A model generated the notes under the pieces. The model worked only from the letters and a program-made list of their open reading frames with translations. It was not told where the DNA came from and did not search any database. Shown piece by piece: positions 55,250 to 64,000 of a stretch of DNA of 64,000 nt; position 1 is the first letter of the stretch, and each line of letters opens with the position of its first letter. The translations under genes were made by a program, and so were the position numbers. Source of the stretch: Aeromonas sobria (GTDB lineage: Bacteria; Pseudomonadota; Gammaproteobacteria; Enterobacterales; Aeromonadaceae); NCBI RefSeq assembly GCF_000820145.1, contig NZ_CDBW01000016.1, forward strand, positions 186,001 through 250,000. Reading direction: 5' to 3'.

Positions 55250-56596
55250 TCAGGCGTCAGCCGCTTCCTCGTACTGACGGAACGGGATGCGGAACACCGC
55301 CAGACGCAGGAACAGATAGGTCACACCCAGACCGGCCCAGATCAGACCCAGCTCGAGGGAGCTCTGCTCCAGGTTGATCCACAGGGCGCCGATGGTGGCA
55401 GCGCCGAGCAGCGGCAGCAGCAGGAAGACAACGTGATCCTTGATGGTCTTGTTGCGCTTCTCGCGTACCCAGAACTGACCGATCACCGACAGGTTGACGA
55501 AGCTGAACGCCACCAGCGCCCCGAAGTTGACCAGCGCCAGCGCGGTATCCAGATCAAACGACACGGCGGAGAGGGCCAGACCGCCCACCATCAACACGTT
55601 GATGGCCGGGGTGCGGTATTTCGGGTGGATGTAGCCAAACACCCGCTCCGGGATCATCCGGTCACGACCCATCACGTAGAGGATGCGCGAGACACCGGCG
55701 TGAGCCGCCATGCCGGAGGCCAGTACCGCAACCGTGGTGCAGACCAGTACCACCGACTGGAAGAAGGTGCCGCCAACGTAGAGGGCGATCTCCGGCAGTA
55801 CCGCATCCGGATGCTGGAAGCGGGCAAGGCTCGGGAAGTAGAGCTGCAGGCAGTAGGAGACCACCACGAAGATGATGCCGCCGATCAGGGCCGTCAGCAC
55901 GATCGCCTTGGGGATCACCTTGCCGGCGTTCGGGGTCTCTTCGGAGAGGGAGCTCAGACCGTCAAAGCCGAGGAACGAGAAGCAGAGGATGGTCGCACCG
56001 GTAAACAGCGGCACCATCTGGGCTGACTCGACGTGGAACGGACGGCTGCTCATCAGGGTGCCAGCGCCCTCACCATGATAGATGCCCCACGCCATCAGGC
56101 CGATGAAGAGGGTGATGATAGCGAGCTGGATCACCACGATCAGCCCGTTGAAGTTGGCCACCAGATTGATGCCGCGCAGGTTCAGCAAGGTCATCACTGT
56201 CACCAGACCGAAGATGAAGATCCAGGGCTCGACGCCCGGGAACATGGCGGTCAGGTAGATCTTGGCCAGCAGGATGTTGATCATCGGCATGAACATGTAG
56301 TCGAGCAGGGATGACCAGCCGACCATGAAACCGACGTAGGGGTTGAATACTTTCTGGGCATAGGTGTAGGCAGAACCCGCAGAAGGGAACTTGCGTACCA
56401 GATGACCATAGCTGAGGGCGGTGAGCAGGATGCCACCCAGTGCCAGCAGATAGGCGGTGGCGACCCGACCATCGGTGATGTCACCGACGATGGCGAAGGT
56501 GTCGAACACAGCCATGGGGGTCAGATAGGCCAGACCCATCACAATCACTTGTGTCAGGGTAAGGGTCTTGAGCAGCTTGGCGTTTTGCGATGCCAT
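55250..56596 (-). CDS. puuP: APC-family transporter similar to putrescine importer PuuP
   Basis: 448 aa with about 12 hydrophobic spans. Sequence similarity to E. coli PuuP is high along the whole length, for example [73 protein letters not shown] and [11 protein letters not shown]. It probably imports putrescine or a related amine by proton symport. No putrescine-degradation (puu) genes are nearby. A GAGGAG site lies upstream of the ATG, inside the end of a small ORF whose stop overlaps the ATG (TAATG). Confidence 0.88.
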   Translation of the reverse strand: MASQNAKLLKTLTLTQVIVMGLAYLTPMAVFDTFAIVGDITDGRVATAYLLALGGILLTALSYGHLVRKFPSAGSAYTYAQKVFNPYVGFMVGWSSLLDYMFMPMINILLAKIYLTAMFPGVEPWIFIFGLVTVMTLLNLRGINLVANFNGLIVVIQLAIITLFIGLMAWGIYHGEGAGTLMSSRPFHVESAQMVPLFTGATILCFSFLGFDGLSSLSEETPNAGKVIPKAIVLTALIGGIIFVVVSYCLQLYFPSLARFQHPDAVLPEIALYVGGTFFQSVVLVCTTVAVLASGMAAHAGVSRILYVMGRDRMIPERVFGYIHPKYRTPAINVLMVGGLALSAVSFDLDTALALVNFGALVAFSFVNLSVIGQFWVREKRNKTIKDHVVFLLLPLLGAATIGALWINLEQSSLELGLIWAGLGVTYLFLRLAVFRIPFRQYEEAADA

Positions 56597-56736
56597 TACG
56601 CTTTCTCCTCAATCAGTGCCGCAGCACGTGCTTGCAACGAGCGCAGGGATACGATGGATTCGCAAGCCTGTACATCAAGGGCGCCGGGGTGGCGCATACC
56701 GGGCTGTACCGGCAGGAAAGCATTAAAACGCCCCAT
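56596..56736 (-). CDS. 46-codon small ORF coupled to puuP
   Basis: ATG at 56736 has GAGAGGAT 4-6 bases upstream, a good ribosome-binding site. The peptide begins [18 protein letters not shown] and ends with a charged helix-like [11 protein letters not shown]. Its TAA stop shares one A with the puuP ATG. The same frame stays open to 57054, but those upstream residues cross a promoter and a terminator-like hairpin and are unlikely to be translated. It may be a leader peptide or a small regulatory subunit of the transporter. I recognise no family. Confidence 0.5.
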   Translation of the reverse strand: MGRFNAFLPVQPGMRHPGALDVQACESIVSLRSLQARAAALIEEKA

Positions 56737-56842
56737 GGTTATCCTCTCAACGTCGGGAGATTGTTTGGCAATCTCGAATATCACTTCCGGAAACGTTCCG
56801 GCCTCTTGTGGTGGGTTTGTACTGCACTTCAAAAATACAAAA

Positions 56843-56866
56843 ACCGATGTCGCAGTGAACATCGGT
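56843..56866 (-). terminator. Terminator-like hairpin in the puuP leader
   Basis: On the minus strand ACCGATGT (56866-56859) pairs with ACATCGGT (56850-56843), 8-base loop, followed by TTTTTGTATTTTTG. It lies about 10 bases after the predicted transcription start and 107 bp before the coupled small ORF, so it may attenuate puuP. Confidence 0.7.
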
Positions 56867-56882
56867 CCTTTATTGGCGGCGT

Positions 56883-56911
56883 ATTTTGCATTCGTGATGC
56901 CCCCTTGACAA
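56883..56911 (-). promoter_or_regulatory. Predicted sigma-70 promoter of puuP
   Basis: Minus-strand TTGTCA (56911-56906) and CAAAAT (56888-56883) with a 17-base spacer. It is upstream of a terminator-like hairpin, suggesting control after initiation. Confidence 0.5.
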
Positions 56912-57424
56912 GCAATTAAAGGCGCTAAAACGCATTTATTTGCATAAAGGGGAGGCAGGTAAGTGATCACTATCCCGCTGTGGCTGCCGGTGCGCCTTGC
57001 GGCTCTTTTTGGGGTAAAAACAGGATGGTCAGAGAGGGGATGAAAAACCGGCAAATCGTCGCTGCAGGGTGCATGGCGCCTGAATATTGATCCGGATCAT
57101 ATTTGCCATGATCCCCTGATATATGAGTCCCGTTATCGAGTGGTCGGGCAGGGTCAGCCAAGGGGGATAAAGGGCGGATAAGAAACCTGAATAGTTAGTC
57201 ATATTAGTGACTGCACATATGGCATGCATCTGCCAAAACCAGGTCATAACGAGACGGCGCAACGGGCGGTTATTTGAAATAAATCACACTTTTGCGACAA
57301 ACCCAAAGAGCCTGCCGGCTCTTCGGGAGTCGCGATGAACCCATGGCTGGTCATGGAGAGCTGGGCTGAGCTGAGCGGAGCGGAGCATTGCCATTCAAGT
57401 CGGCGATGCTGGCCGTCTCTCGTA

Positions 57425-57838
57425 TCAGGCCATGATATCCAGCTGGGAGCCTTTGCGTTTTTCTTCACCAACCATACTACCCATCTGTTGACCGAGGGGG
57501 CTCTGCTGGAATTGCAGATAGTCGGTCAGGTTCTGCTGGCGCTGGTAGCGATTTGCCGCCTGATAAACATCAGCGGTGCTCGGGGCGGCGCTGTTGCCGG
57601 TCTCTTGTCCGCTCGCTTGCAAGTAACGATTGATCGCCGCTTTATCCTGCTGGTGGGCGGTGTAGGAGACGGCCATGGTTCTGCGGGCGGTTGCCTGCTC
57701 CTCGCTCTGCGCCTTCACCTCATCCTTTTTGGCCAGCGCTTCATTGCGGGCTTTATTGATCTGCTCGGGAGTCACATCGGGGTAGGAGGGGTATTTGCTG
57801 TAATCGGGCAGTGGCATGGGCTGGGAGGTGATCTGCAT
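57425..57838 (-). CDS. Hypothetical Gln-rich cytoplasmic protein
   Basis: 137 aa, no signal peptide and no membrane span. It starts MQITSQPMPLPDYSKYPSYPD, has a Lys/Glu/Ala-rich middle, and a Gln- and Tyr-rich C-terminal half (YQAANRYQRQQNLTDYLQFQQ) ending GSQLDIMA. AGAAGAGC precedes the ATG. The reading frame has normal codon use for the window, so it is probably real, but I recognise no family. Confidence 0.65.
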   Translation of the reverse strand: MQITSQPMPLPDYSKYPSYPDVTPEQINKARNEALAKKDEVKAQSEEQATARRTMAVSYTAHQQDKAAINRYLQASGQETGNSAAPSTADVYQAANRYQRQQNLTDYLQFQQSPLGQQMGSMVGEEKRKGSQLDIMA

Positions 57839-57977
57839 GGGGGCTCTTCTCTTCTGAACAGGAACGGCCGCATGATACGTGGCCGGTTTCGTTCAACAAA
57901 GCACCACTTGCCGGTTCATCAAGAGTAGGTTCAGCTTCGCGAATAGATTGTTAATTGAACAGTGGCGGAGCAATAAA

Positions 57978-57999
57978 AAAGGCGCCAAAAGGCGCCTTT
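57978..57999 (-). terminator. Terminator of roxA
   Basis: AAAGGCGCC (57978-57986) pairs with GGCGCCTTT (57991-57999), loop AAAA; six A residues to the left give the T-run on the minus strand. Confidence 0.92.
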
Positions 58000-58022
58000 C
58001 ATATGGTCCAACCATAGCCTGA

Positions 58023-59153
58023 TCAGCTAAAGAACCAGTAACCGCGATTGACCAGACGGGTCAGCAGTTGCAGGAAACCGGCCTGATCGGCCAGTTCAAC
58101 CATATCAGCCTGAGTGATGATGTCTTTATCACACAGCAGGGAGATGGCAGCCGCATCCTCGCTCGGCAGGGTCCAGGCTTCGCCGTCGATATAGCACTGC
58201 TGGCTCTCGCCGCTGAACCAGACGCTGCGCAGGCCCGGCACCTTGATAGCAGGCTCGCCCTGGGTCAGCAGGTCGGCTACTTCCTCGGCGCTGTAGTCCG
58301 GCTCGACCGGATTGACGTCCAGATCGTGCTTGGCCTCGGAGATCATGGCGCCGAACCACTCCTTGAACAGGGTCTCGTCATCGAGGGCCTGTTGCATCAA
58401 CTCGCGCAGACGGTGCAGTTCATGGGACTGGATCTCGCCGTGACGGGCACGGGGCTTGAGGTCCGGGTCGCTGTAACGCTCGGTACGCACCTCGTTGTCG
58501 ATCAGGTGATCGGCAAAGGAGGAGATCAGCGCCTTGGCGTCCGGCGCGCGGAAACCGACCGAGAAGTTCATGGAGGGCTCGATGGCGTAGCCTTCGTGGG
58601 GGAATCCTGGCGGAATGTAGAGGATATCGCCCGGCTCCATGATGACGTCGATGATCGCCTCGAACGGCTCGCAGTGCAGCAGCGCGGCGTGGGCCGCAAA
58701 TTCGTTCAGTGGCAGCGCATCGCCAACCCGCCAGTGACGCTTGCCCAGACCCTGGGTGATAAACACATCGTAGTGATCGATGTGGGGGCCAACACCGGCA
58801 TGGGGGGTGGAGAAGCTCACCATCACATCATCCAGTCGCCAGCCGGGGATGAACTGGAACGGCACCGCCAGTTCGTTCACCTCGGGCGCCCAATGGTTGC
58901 AAGCCTGTACCAGAATGGTCCAGTTCTCTTCGCCCAGATGGTCGTAGGATTCGAAGGGGCCGTGGGCGGCATCCCACTTGCCATCAAAACGGGTGACGAG
59001 GCGGGACTCGACCACCTCTTCCATGGCCAGACCTGCCAGCTCGTCCGGGCTGATGGGATCCTGAAAGTCTTTGAAGCCGCCCTTGATAAGGAGCGGGCGC
59101 TTCTGCCAGTAGTGCTCAAGGAAGTGAGCGATATCCAGATTGAGTTCGTACAT
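58023..59153 (-). CDS. roxA: Ribosomal protein uL16 arginine 3-hydroxylase RoxA (YcfD)
   Basis: 376-aa JmjC-type iron/2-oxoglutarate oxygenase that hydroxylates an arginine of ribosomal protein L16. The iron ligands His124 and Asp126 are in GVGPHIDHYDVF and His186 is in PPGFPHEGYA, each one lower than in E. coli YcfD. The C-terminal winged-helix region ends in YWFFS. ATG at 59153 gives the family start; the frame open to 59291 adds unrelated residues. It lies downstream of purB on the same strand. Confidence 0.95.
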   Translation of the reverse strand: MYELNLDIAHFLEHYWQKRPLLIKGGFKDFQDPISPDELAGLAMEEVVESRLVTRFDGKWDAAHGPFESYDHLGEENWTILVQACNHWAPEVNELAVPFQFIPGWRLDDVMVSFSTPHAGVGPHIDHYDVFITQGLGKRHWRVGDALPLNEFAAHAALLHCEPFEAIIDVIMEPGDILYIPPGFPHEGYAIEPSMNFSVGFRAPDAKALISSFADHLIDNEVRTERYSDPDLKPRARHGEIQSHELHRLRELMQQALDDETLFKEWFGAMISEAKHDLDVNPVEPDYSAEEVADLLTQGEPAIKVPGLRSVWFSGESQQCYIDGEAWTLPSEDAAAISLLCDKDIITQADMVELADQAGFLQLLTRLVNRGYWFFS

Positions 59154-59265
59154 AGATCTTCTCGTCAAAGGGTTCGACAAAGGGTAAGAGAGGTCTTGCC
59201 AGAGGCGGCTGCCGACCTCGGGCAAGCCCTCTTGCAAAGGGTGTATAGGGTGCCACATAAAATAA

Positions 59266-59301
59266 CCGGGGCCCTGTTGCAGATCATGCACAGGGCCCCG
59301 G
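59266..59301 (-). terminator. Terminator of purB
   Basis: CCGGGGCCCTGT (59266-59277) pairs with ACAGGGCCCCGG (59290-59301) around a 12-base loop; on the minus strand TTATTTTATG follows. It separates purB from roxA. Confidence 0.8.
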
Positions 59302-59318
59302 TCGTGTTACTTATCCGC

Positions 59319-60818
<1,500 letters not shown>

Positions 60819-61430
60819 TTAGTAACGTTTGGCCAGCTCCACCATCTTCTTGCGAGCGAAGATGATCTGGGTTCGGCTGCCACCGAGCTGACGCCACAGC
60901 ACGCAGGCACGGATGCCCGCCAGCAGCAGGGCGCGCACCTTGTGCTGCACCAGCGGCTGCTGCAGGAACAGCGGGGTACCCGCCACCTGAATGCGCGGCC
61001 CGATGGGGCTGATGAGATCGCTGTAGATGCTCGCCATGTTGGCCATGATCTGCTCGTCCAACAGATCGAAATGCTGTTGCTGGCGGCCGATCTGGCTGAT
61101 CCGCTCTCCCAGCAGGTTGAGAATGTCCTTGCGCTTGGCCAGCTTGCGCTCCAGCGCAATCAGGCTCACCACATAACGGGTCAGCTCAGCATTCTTCTGG
61201 CTGCCGTCGGCACCCAGCTGTTCGACCAGCGCGCGATAGCCATCGCGGATCGCCAGATGGCTGCCAAACACTTCCAGCGGTTGTTTGGGATCGGTCACCA
61301 GTACGCTCGAGAGGCTCTCGCGCAGGGAGGCTTCGTCGCAGTTGCCGTCACGGGCCACCTTCTGCACCAGAAAGGCAGCCTGGCAGATGCCGGCAAAGGC
61401 CATTGTTCTGTCTTGGAATTTATCGCTCAC
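60819..61430 (-). CDS. hflD: High-frequency lysogenization protein HflD
   Basis: 203-aa helical protein of the HflD family. In E. coli it interacts with phage lambda CII and binds the membrane; its native role is not settled. Typical stretches are MAFAGICQAAFLVQKVARDG, YVVSLIALERKL and RIQVAGTPLFLQQPLVQHKVRALLLAGIRA. It keeps the conserved position between mnmA (24 bp upstream) and purB. Confidence 0.95.
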   Translation of the reverse strand: MSDKFQDRTMAFAGICQAAFLVQKVARDGNCDEASLRESLSSVLVTDPKQPLEVFGSHLAIRDGYRALVEQLGADGSQKNAELTRYVVSLIALERKLAKRKDILNLLGERISQIGRQQQHFDLLDEQIMANMASIYSDLISPIGPRIQVAGTPLFLQQPLVQHKVRALLLAGIRACVLWRQLGGSRTQIIFARKKMVELAKRY

Positions 61431-61453
61431 GTCTGCTGCCTTGTGTTAAGGAT

Positions 61454-62560
61454 TCAAACCGGATGGCTGAAACGTTGCTCTATGATGCCACCGCCCAAGC
61501 ACTCTTCCCCGTCATAGAAGACGGCGGATTGGCCCGGGGTGACCGCAGCCTGTTTCTCGTCGAAGATGACCCGGATGGTCTCATCGTCGATGGGCTGGAT
61601 CAGGCAGGGGATATCCTGCTGGCGGTAACGGGTCTTGACGGTGCAGCGGCGCGGCTCGCGGATCGGAGTGCGATCCACCCAGTGCAGCTGGCTGGCAATC
61701 AGGCCGTCGGAGTAGAGGCGGGGATGCTCACCTTGCGCCACTACCAGTACGTTGCGCTCGACCTCTTTGTCGACCACATACCAGGCTTCTTCGGTAGCAT
61801 CTTTGCGACCACCGATGCCGAGCCCTTTGCGTTGGCCCAGGGTGTGGTACATCAAGCCCTGGTGCTCGCCGATCACCTTGCCATCTACGGTTTCGATGGG
61901 GCCGGGTTGGGCGGGCAGGAACTTGGCCAGGAAGTCCTTGAATTTGCGCTCACCGATAAAGCAGATGCCGGTGGAGTCTTTCTTCTTGGCGGTGATGAGA
62001 TCCAGCTGCTCGGCGATGCGGCGCACCTCGGGTTTCTCCAGATCGCCCACCGGGAACAGGCTCTGACCCACTTGCTTTTCGCTCAGGGTATAAAGGAAGT
62101 AGCTCTGATCCTTGTTGGTGTCGAGACCACGCAGCAGGCGCGGGTGGCCGGTGCTGTCGTCACGGCGCACATAGTGGCCGGTGGCGATGTAGGTGGCACC
62201 CAGCTCTTCGGCGGCAAATTCGAGGAACGCCTTGAACTTGATCTCCTTGTTACACAGGATATCCGGGTTCGGCGTGCGGCCAGCCTTGTACTCTTCGAGG
62301 AAGTGCTCGAACACGTTGTCCCAGTACTCGGCTGCGAAGTTGATGGTGTGGAGTTTCATCCCCAGCTTGTCGCAGACGGCCTTGGCATCAGCCAAATCCT
62401 GGGCGGCAGAGCAGTACTCGTCCGTGTCGTCTTCTTCCCAGTTCTTCATGAACAAGCCTTCGACCTGATAGCCCTGCTGCTGGAGCAGGTAGGCCGAGAC
62501 GGAAGAATCCACGCCGCCGGACATGCCGACGATCACCTTGATTTGGCTGTTGTCTGTCAT
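61454..62560 (-). CDS. mnmA: tRNA-specific 2-thiouridylase MnmA
   Basis: 368 aa. It thiolates U34 of tRNAs for Lys, Glu and Gln using sulfur relayed by the Tus proteins. The PP-loop SGGVDSS is at residues 14-20; catalytic Cys103 (ILCNKEIKF) and Cys200 (STGICFIG) correspond to Cys102 and Cys199 in E. coli. The tRNA-binding [14 protein letters not shown] is present. It is cotranscribed with hflD. Confidence 0.97.
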   Translation of the reverse strand: MTDNSQIKVIVGMSGGVDSSVSAYLLQQQGYQVEGLFMKNWEEDDTDEYCSAAQDLADAKAVCDKLGMKLHTINFAAEYWDNVFEHFLEEYKAGRTPNPDILCNKEIKFKAFLEFAAEELGATYIATGHYVRRDDSTGHPRLLRGLDTNKDQSYFLYTLSEKQVGQSLFPVGDLEKPEVRRIAEQLDLITAKKKDSTGICFIGERKFKDFLAKFLPAQPGPIETVDGKVIGEHQGLMYHTLGQRKGLGIGGRKDATEEAWYVVDKEVERNVLVVAQGEHPRLYSDGLIASQLHWVDRTPIREPRRCTVKTRYRQQDIPCLIQPIDDETIRVIFDEKQAAVTPGQSAVFYDGEECLGGGIIEQRFSHPV

Positions 62561-62717
62561 TAGTCGAAGTTACCAGTTCGTTTAAACGGGGCGTATTCTA
62601 CCAGAGTTTTGCGCCCCCGGTCACATCTCCATGCTGTCGTTCCCATCAGGAGCCTGATAGCAGGAAATCGTTTTTCTGTTATTGGCCAGCGCGGCCGTAA
62701 AAGAGTGTCAAATGGCC

Positions 62718-63209
62718 TCAAATAAAGGCCTTGAGTGCTGAGAGTGGCAGGCGGGTGCCCGCCAGATAGTCCTGAATGCATTGCCATACCAGCGGGCTGC
62801 GCAGGGCCGGTTTGCACTCGGCGATCTCCTCCAGGGTGAGCCAGTGACAAGCGAGCACATCGCCGTCAGGATCCTCTGGATGGTGCTGACCGGGCGCTTT
62901 TTCAAGGTCGAAGATCAATGCGGTCCGGACAAAGGTGGCCTCACTGTCAGCCGGTTTGAACAGATAGGTGCCGAGCCAGGCGGTTGGCGTGGCGGTCAGA
63001 CCCGTCTCCTCTTTCAGTTCGCGGCAGGCCGCTTCAAGCAGGTTTTCCCCCGGCTCCACATGACCGGCGGGCTGGTTGAAACGGCGCTGGCCCTTTATCT
63101 CCTCTTCCACCACCAGAAAGCGGCCCTGCCACTGCACCACGGCGGCGACTGTCAGGCGCGCCTCCATGCGGGCATGGCTGCTGGTCGATTGCTCTGCCTG
63201 ATTGCTCAT
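62718..63209 (-). CDS. nudJ: Nudix phosphatase NudJ
   Basis: 163-aa Nudix hydrolase. The Nudix box GHVEPGENLLEAACRELKEE and the following TGL fill residues 49-71 with the full GX5EX7REUXEEXGU pattern. NudJ hydrolyses HMP-PP and nucleoside di- and triphosphates. ATG at 63209 is preferred over 63212 because AAGGAG is then 5 bases away; it overlaps the rluE stop by one base. It lies in the conserved rluE-nudJ-mnmA order. Confidence 0.93.
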   Translation of the reverse strand: MSNQAEQSTSSHARMEARLTVAAVVQWQGRFLVVEEEIKGQRRFNQPAGHVEPGENLLEAACRELKEETGLTATPTAWLGTYLFKPADSEATFVRTALIFDLEKAPGQHHPEDPDGDVLACHWLTLEEIAECKPALRSPLVWQCIQDYLAGTRLPLSALKAFI

Positions 63210-64000
63210 CATGACTCCTTGTCGTTGCTATTGGGATTGCCTGCGCGGGCCGGTCTGCGCATTGTGCTGCGCCCGCTGCTGCGGGGTTTGCCGCCGGCCG
63301 GGTTTGGGGTTGCGCGCTCGGTTGAATTAGTGCTGCGGGGACGCTCGTCCTGTCTTGGCTGGCTGGCCCGCCGTGGCGCCTCTCCTGCCGGTTTGGCATG
63401 TCCGCCCGAACGGGATGATGACGGACGCGGGCGGCTGGCCGGAGCTGGTGCCAGCTCGGGGGCGGGCAGGCTGCGGCTCTCGCCGGGGGCCAGACCGTCT
63501 TCTTGCCAATTACCCAAGGTCCAGTCACCGATGGCGTAGCGAATAAGGCGCAGTGTGGGGTGACCGATATGGGCGGTCATCCGCCGTACCTGCCGGTTGC
63601 GTCCCTCGATGATTTTGATCTCCAGCCAGCTGGTGGGGATCTCCTTGCGCTCGCGAATGGGCGGATTGCGCGGCCACACCGCAGGTTCTTCCATAATGCG
63701 GGCCCCGGCCGGCAGGGTCATGCCGTCATTGAGCTCCACGCCGGCGCGCAGGGCGGCCAGTTGCTCTTCGCTGGGGATGCCTTCTACCTGCACCCAGTAG
63801 GTCTTGGGGGTCTTCTCCCCCGGCTGGGTGAGGCGCGCCTGCAGCTTGCCGTCGTTGGTGAGCAGCAGCAATCCTTCGCTGTCTCTGTCGAGGCGGCCAG
63901 CGGCATAGATGCCGGGCTCCCTGATGTAATCCTTGAGGGTCTCCCGGCCTGCCTCGTCGGTAAACTGGCACAGCACCATGTAGGGCTTGTTCAACAGCAG
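63209..64000 (-). CDS. rluE: 23S rRNA pseudouridine synthase RluE (5' end outside window)
   Basis: 263 residues visible; the N-terminus continues past base 64000 (the frame is still open there). The catalytic aspartate is in [15 protein letters not shown], near visible residue 38. [39 protein letters not shown] is the conserved RsuA-family core. It modifies U2457 of 23S rRNA. After the fold ends there is an extra tail of about 85 residues, rich in Pro, Arg, Ser, Ala and Gly and probably disordered, absent from E. coli RluE. Confidence 0.93.
   Translation of the reverse strand: MLLNKPYMVLCQFTDEAGRETLKDYIREPGIYAAGRLDRDSEGLLLLTNDGKLQARLTQPGEKTPKTYWVQVEGIPSEEQLAALRAGVELNDGMTLPAGARIMEEPAVWPRNPPIRERKEIPTSWLEIKIIEGRNRQVRRMTAHIGHPTLRLIRYAIGDWTLGNWQEDGLAPGESRSLPAPELAPAPASRPRPSSSRSGGHAKPAGEAPRRASQPRQDERPRSTNSTERATPNPAGGKPRSSGRSTMRRPARAGNPNSNDKES

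Larger units (their letters stand above)
56737..57424. other. Long intergenic region upstream of puuP, no firm gene
   Basis: Nearly 690 bp. Contents: the puuP promoter and hairpin listed separately, a 12-bp palindrome TGATCCGGATCA at 57088-57099, a hairpin AGAGCC/GGCTCT near 57308-57323 that may end the 57425 gene, and a short imperfect repeat of GAGCGGAGC near 57371. Frames in this interval lack ribosome-binding sites. Confidence 0.45.

Noticed and set aside
56737..57054. Upstream extension of the puuP-coupled ORF to 152 codons
   Set aside because: The extension crosses the predicted promoter and the terminator-like hairpin and lacks a ribosome-binding site; the 46-codon version has a good one.

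Overview
This window looks like a chromosomal segment of an Aeromonas species or a very close relative (Gammaproteobacteria). The main reason is a complete type II secretion locus in the exe form (exeA to exeN) next to enterobacterial-type housekeeping blocks: cysK, ptsH-ptsI-crr, pykF, and rluE-nudJ-mnmA-hflD-purB-roxA. I found no rRNA, tRNA, CRISPR array, insertion sequence or prophage.

Layout. 1-57 is the 5' end of a HAD phosphatase gene running off the left edge. 168-5524 is an ascorbate locus: ulaG divergent from a ulaA-ulaB fusion, ulaC, ulaF and ulaD. No ulaE or ulaR is visible. 5648-12389 (minus) is a chitobiose locus transcribed chbB-chbC-GH1 glycosidase-chbA-chbR-chbF-chbG; the extra GH1 gene between chbC and chbA is unusual. 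13015-27025 (minus) is exeA-exeB followed by exeC to exeN, closed by a strong terminator. 27316-31996 (minus) carries a moxR-like ATPase, a VWA protein, a ketoacyl-ACP synthase III-like enzyme and an HD-GYP protein. 32156-36147 (plus) has cysK and the general PTS operon, which supplies phosphate to both the ula and chb PTS systems here. 36247-42423 (minus) has a diguanylate cyclase, mscK and pykF. 42732-43906 (plus) has a small membrane protein and ygiD. 43979-48954 (minus) is sbcDC, followed by a GNAT enzyme, then rdgC and ggt (plus). 52606-54479 (minus) has an FKBP isomerase with a decayed copy of its own 3' end, and a Na+/phosphate symporter preceded by Pho-box repeats. 54748-57838 has an exported helical protein, a PuuP-type transporter preceded by a coupled small ORF, and a hypothetical protein. 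58023-64000 (minus) is the rluE-to-roxA housekeeping block.

The most unusual observations are in the exe operon. The exeG-exeH and exeH-exeI gaps each hold a short intact ORF (41 and 29 codons) that begins like a type IV prepilin, keeps the cleavage-site glycine and Glu+5, and ends in a 4-base overlap with the start of the next pseudopilin gene. A third small ORF (34 codons, signal-like) ends one base before exeC. They look like remnants of pseudopilin gene duplication kept as translational-coupling leaders, or as mini-pseudopilins. Other leads are phased GATT repeats at ula, direct repeats upstream of chbB, Cra-like repeats at pykF, tandem Pho boxes at the phosphate symporter, and a promoter, hairpin and coupled ORF upstream of puuP.

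All family names come from recognising translated sequence and motifs by eye. No database search was run.
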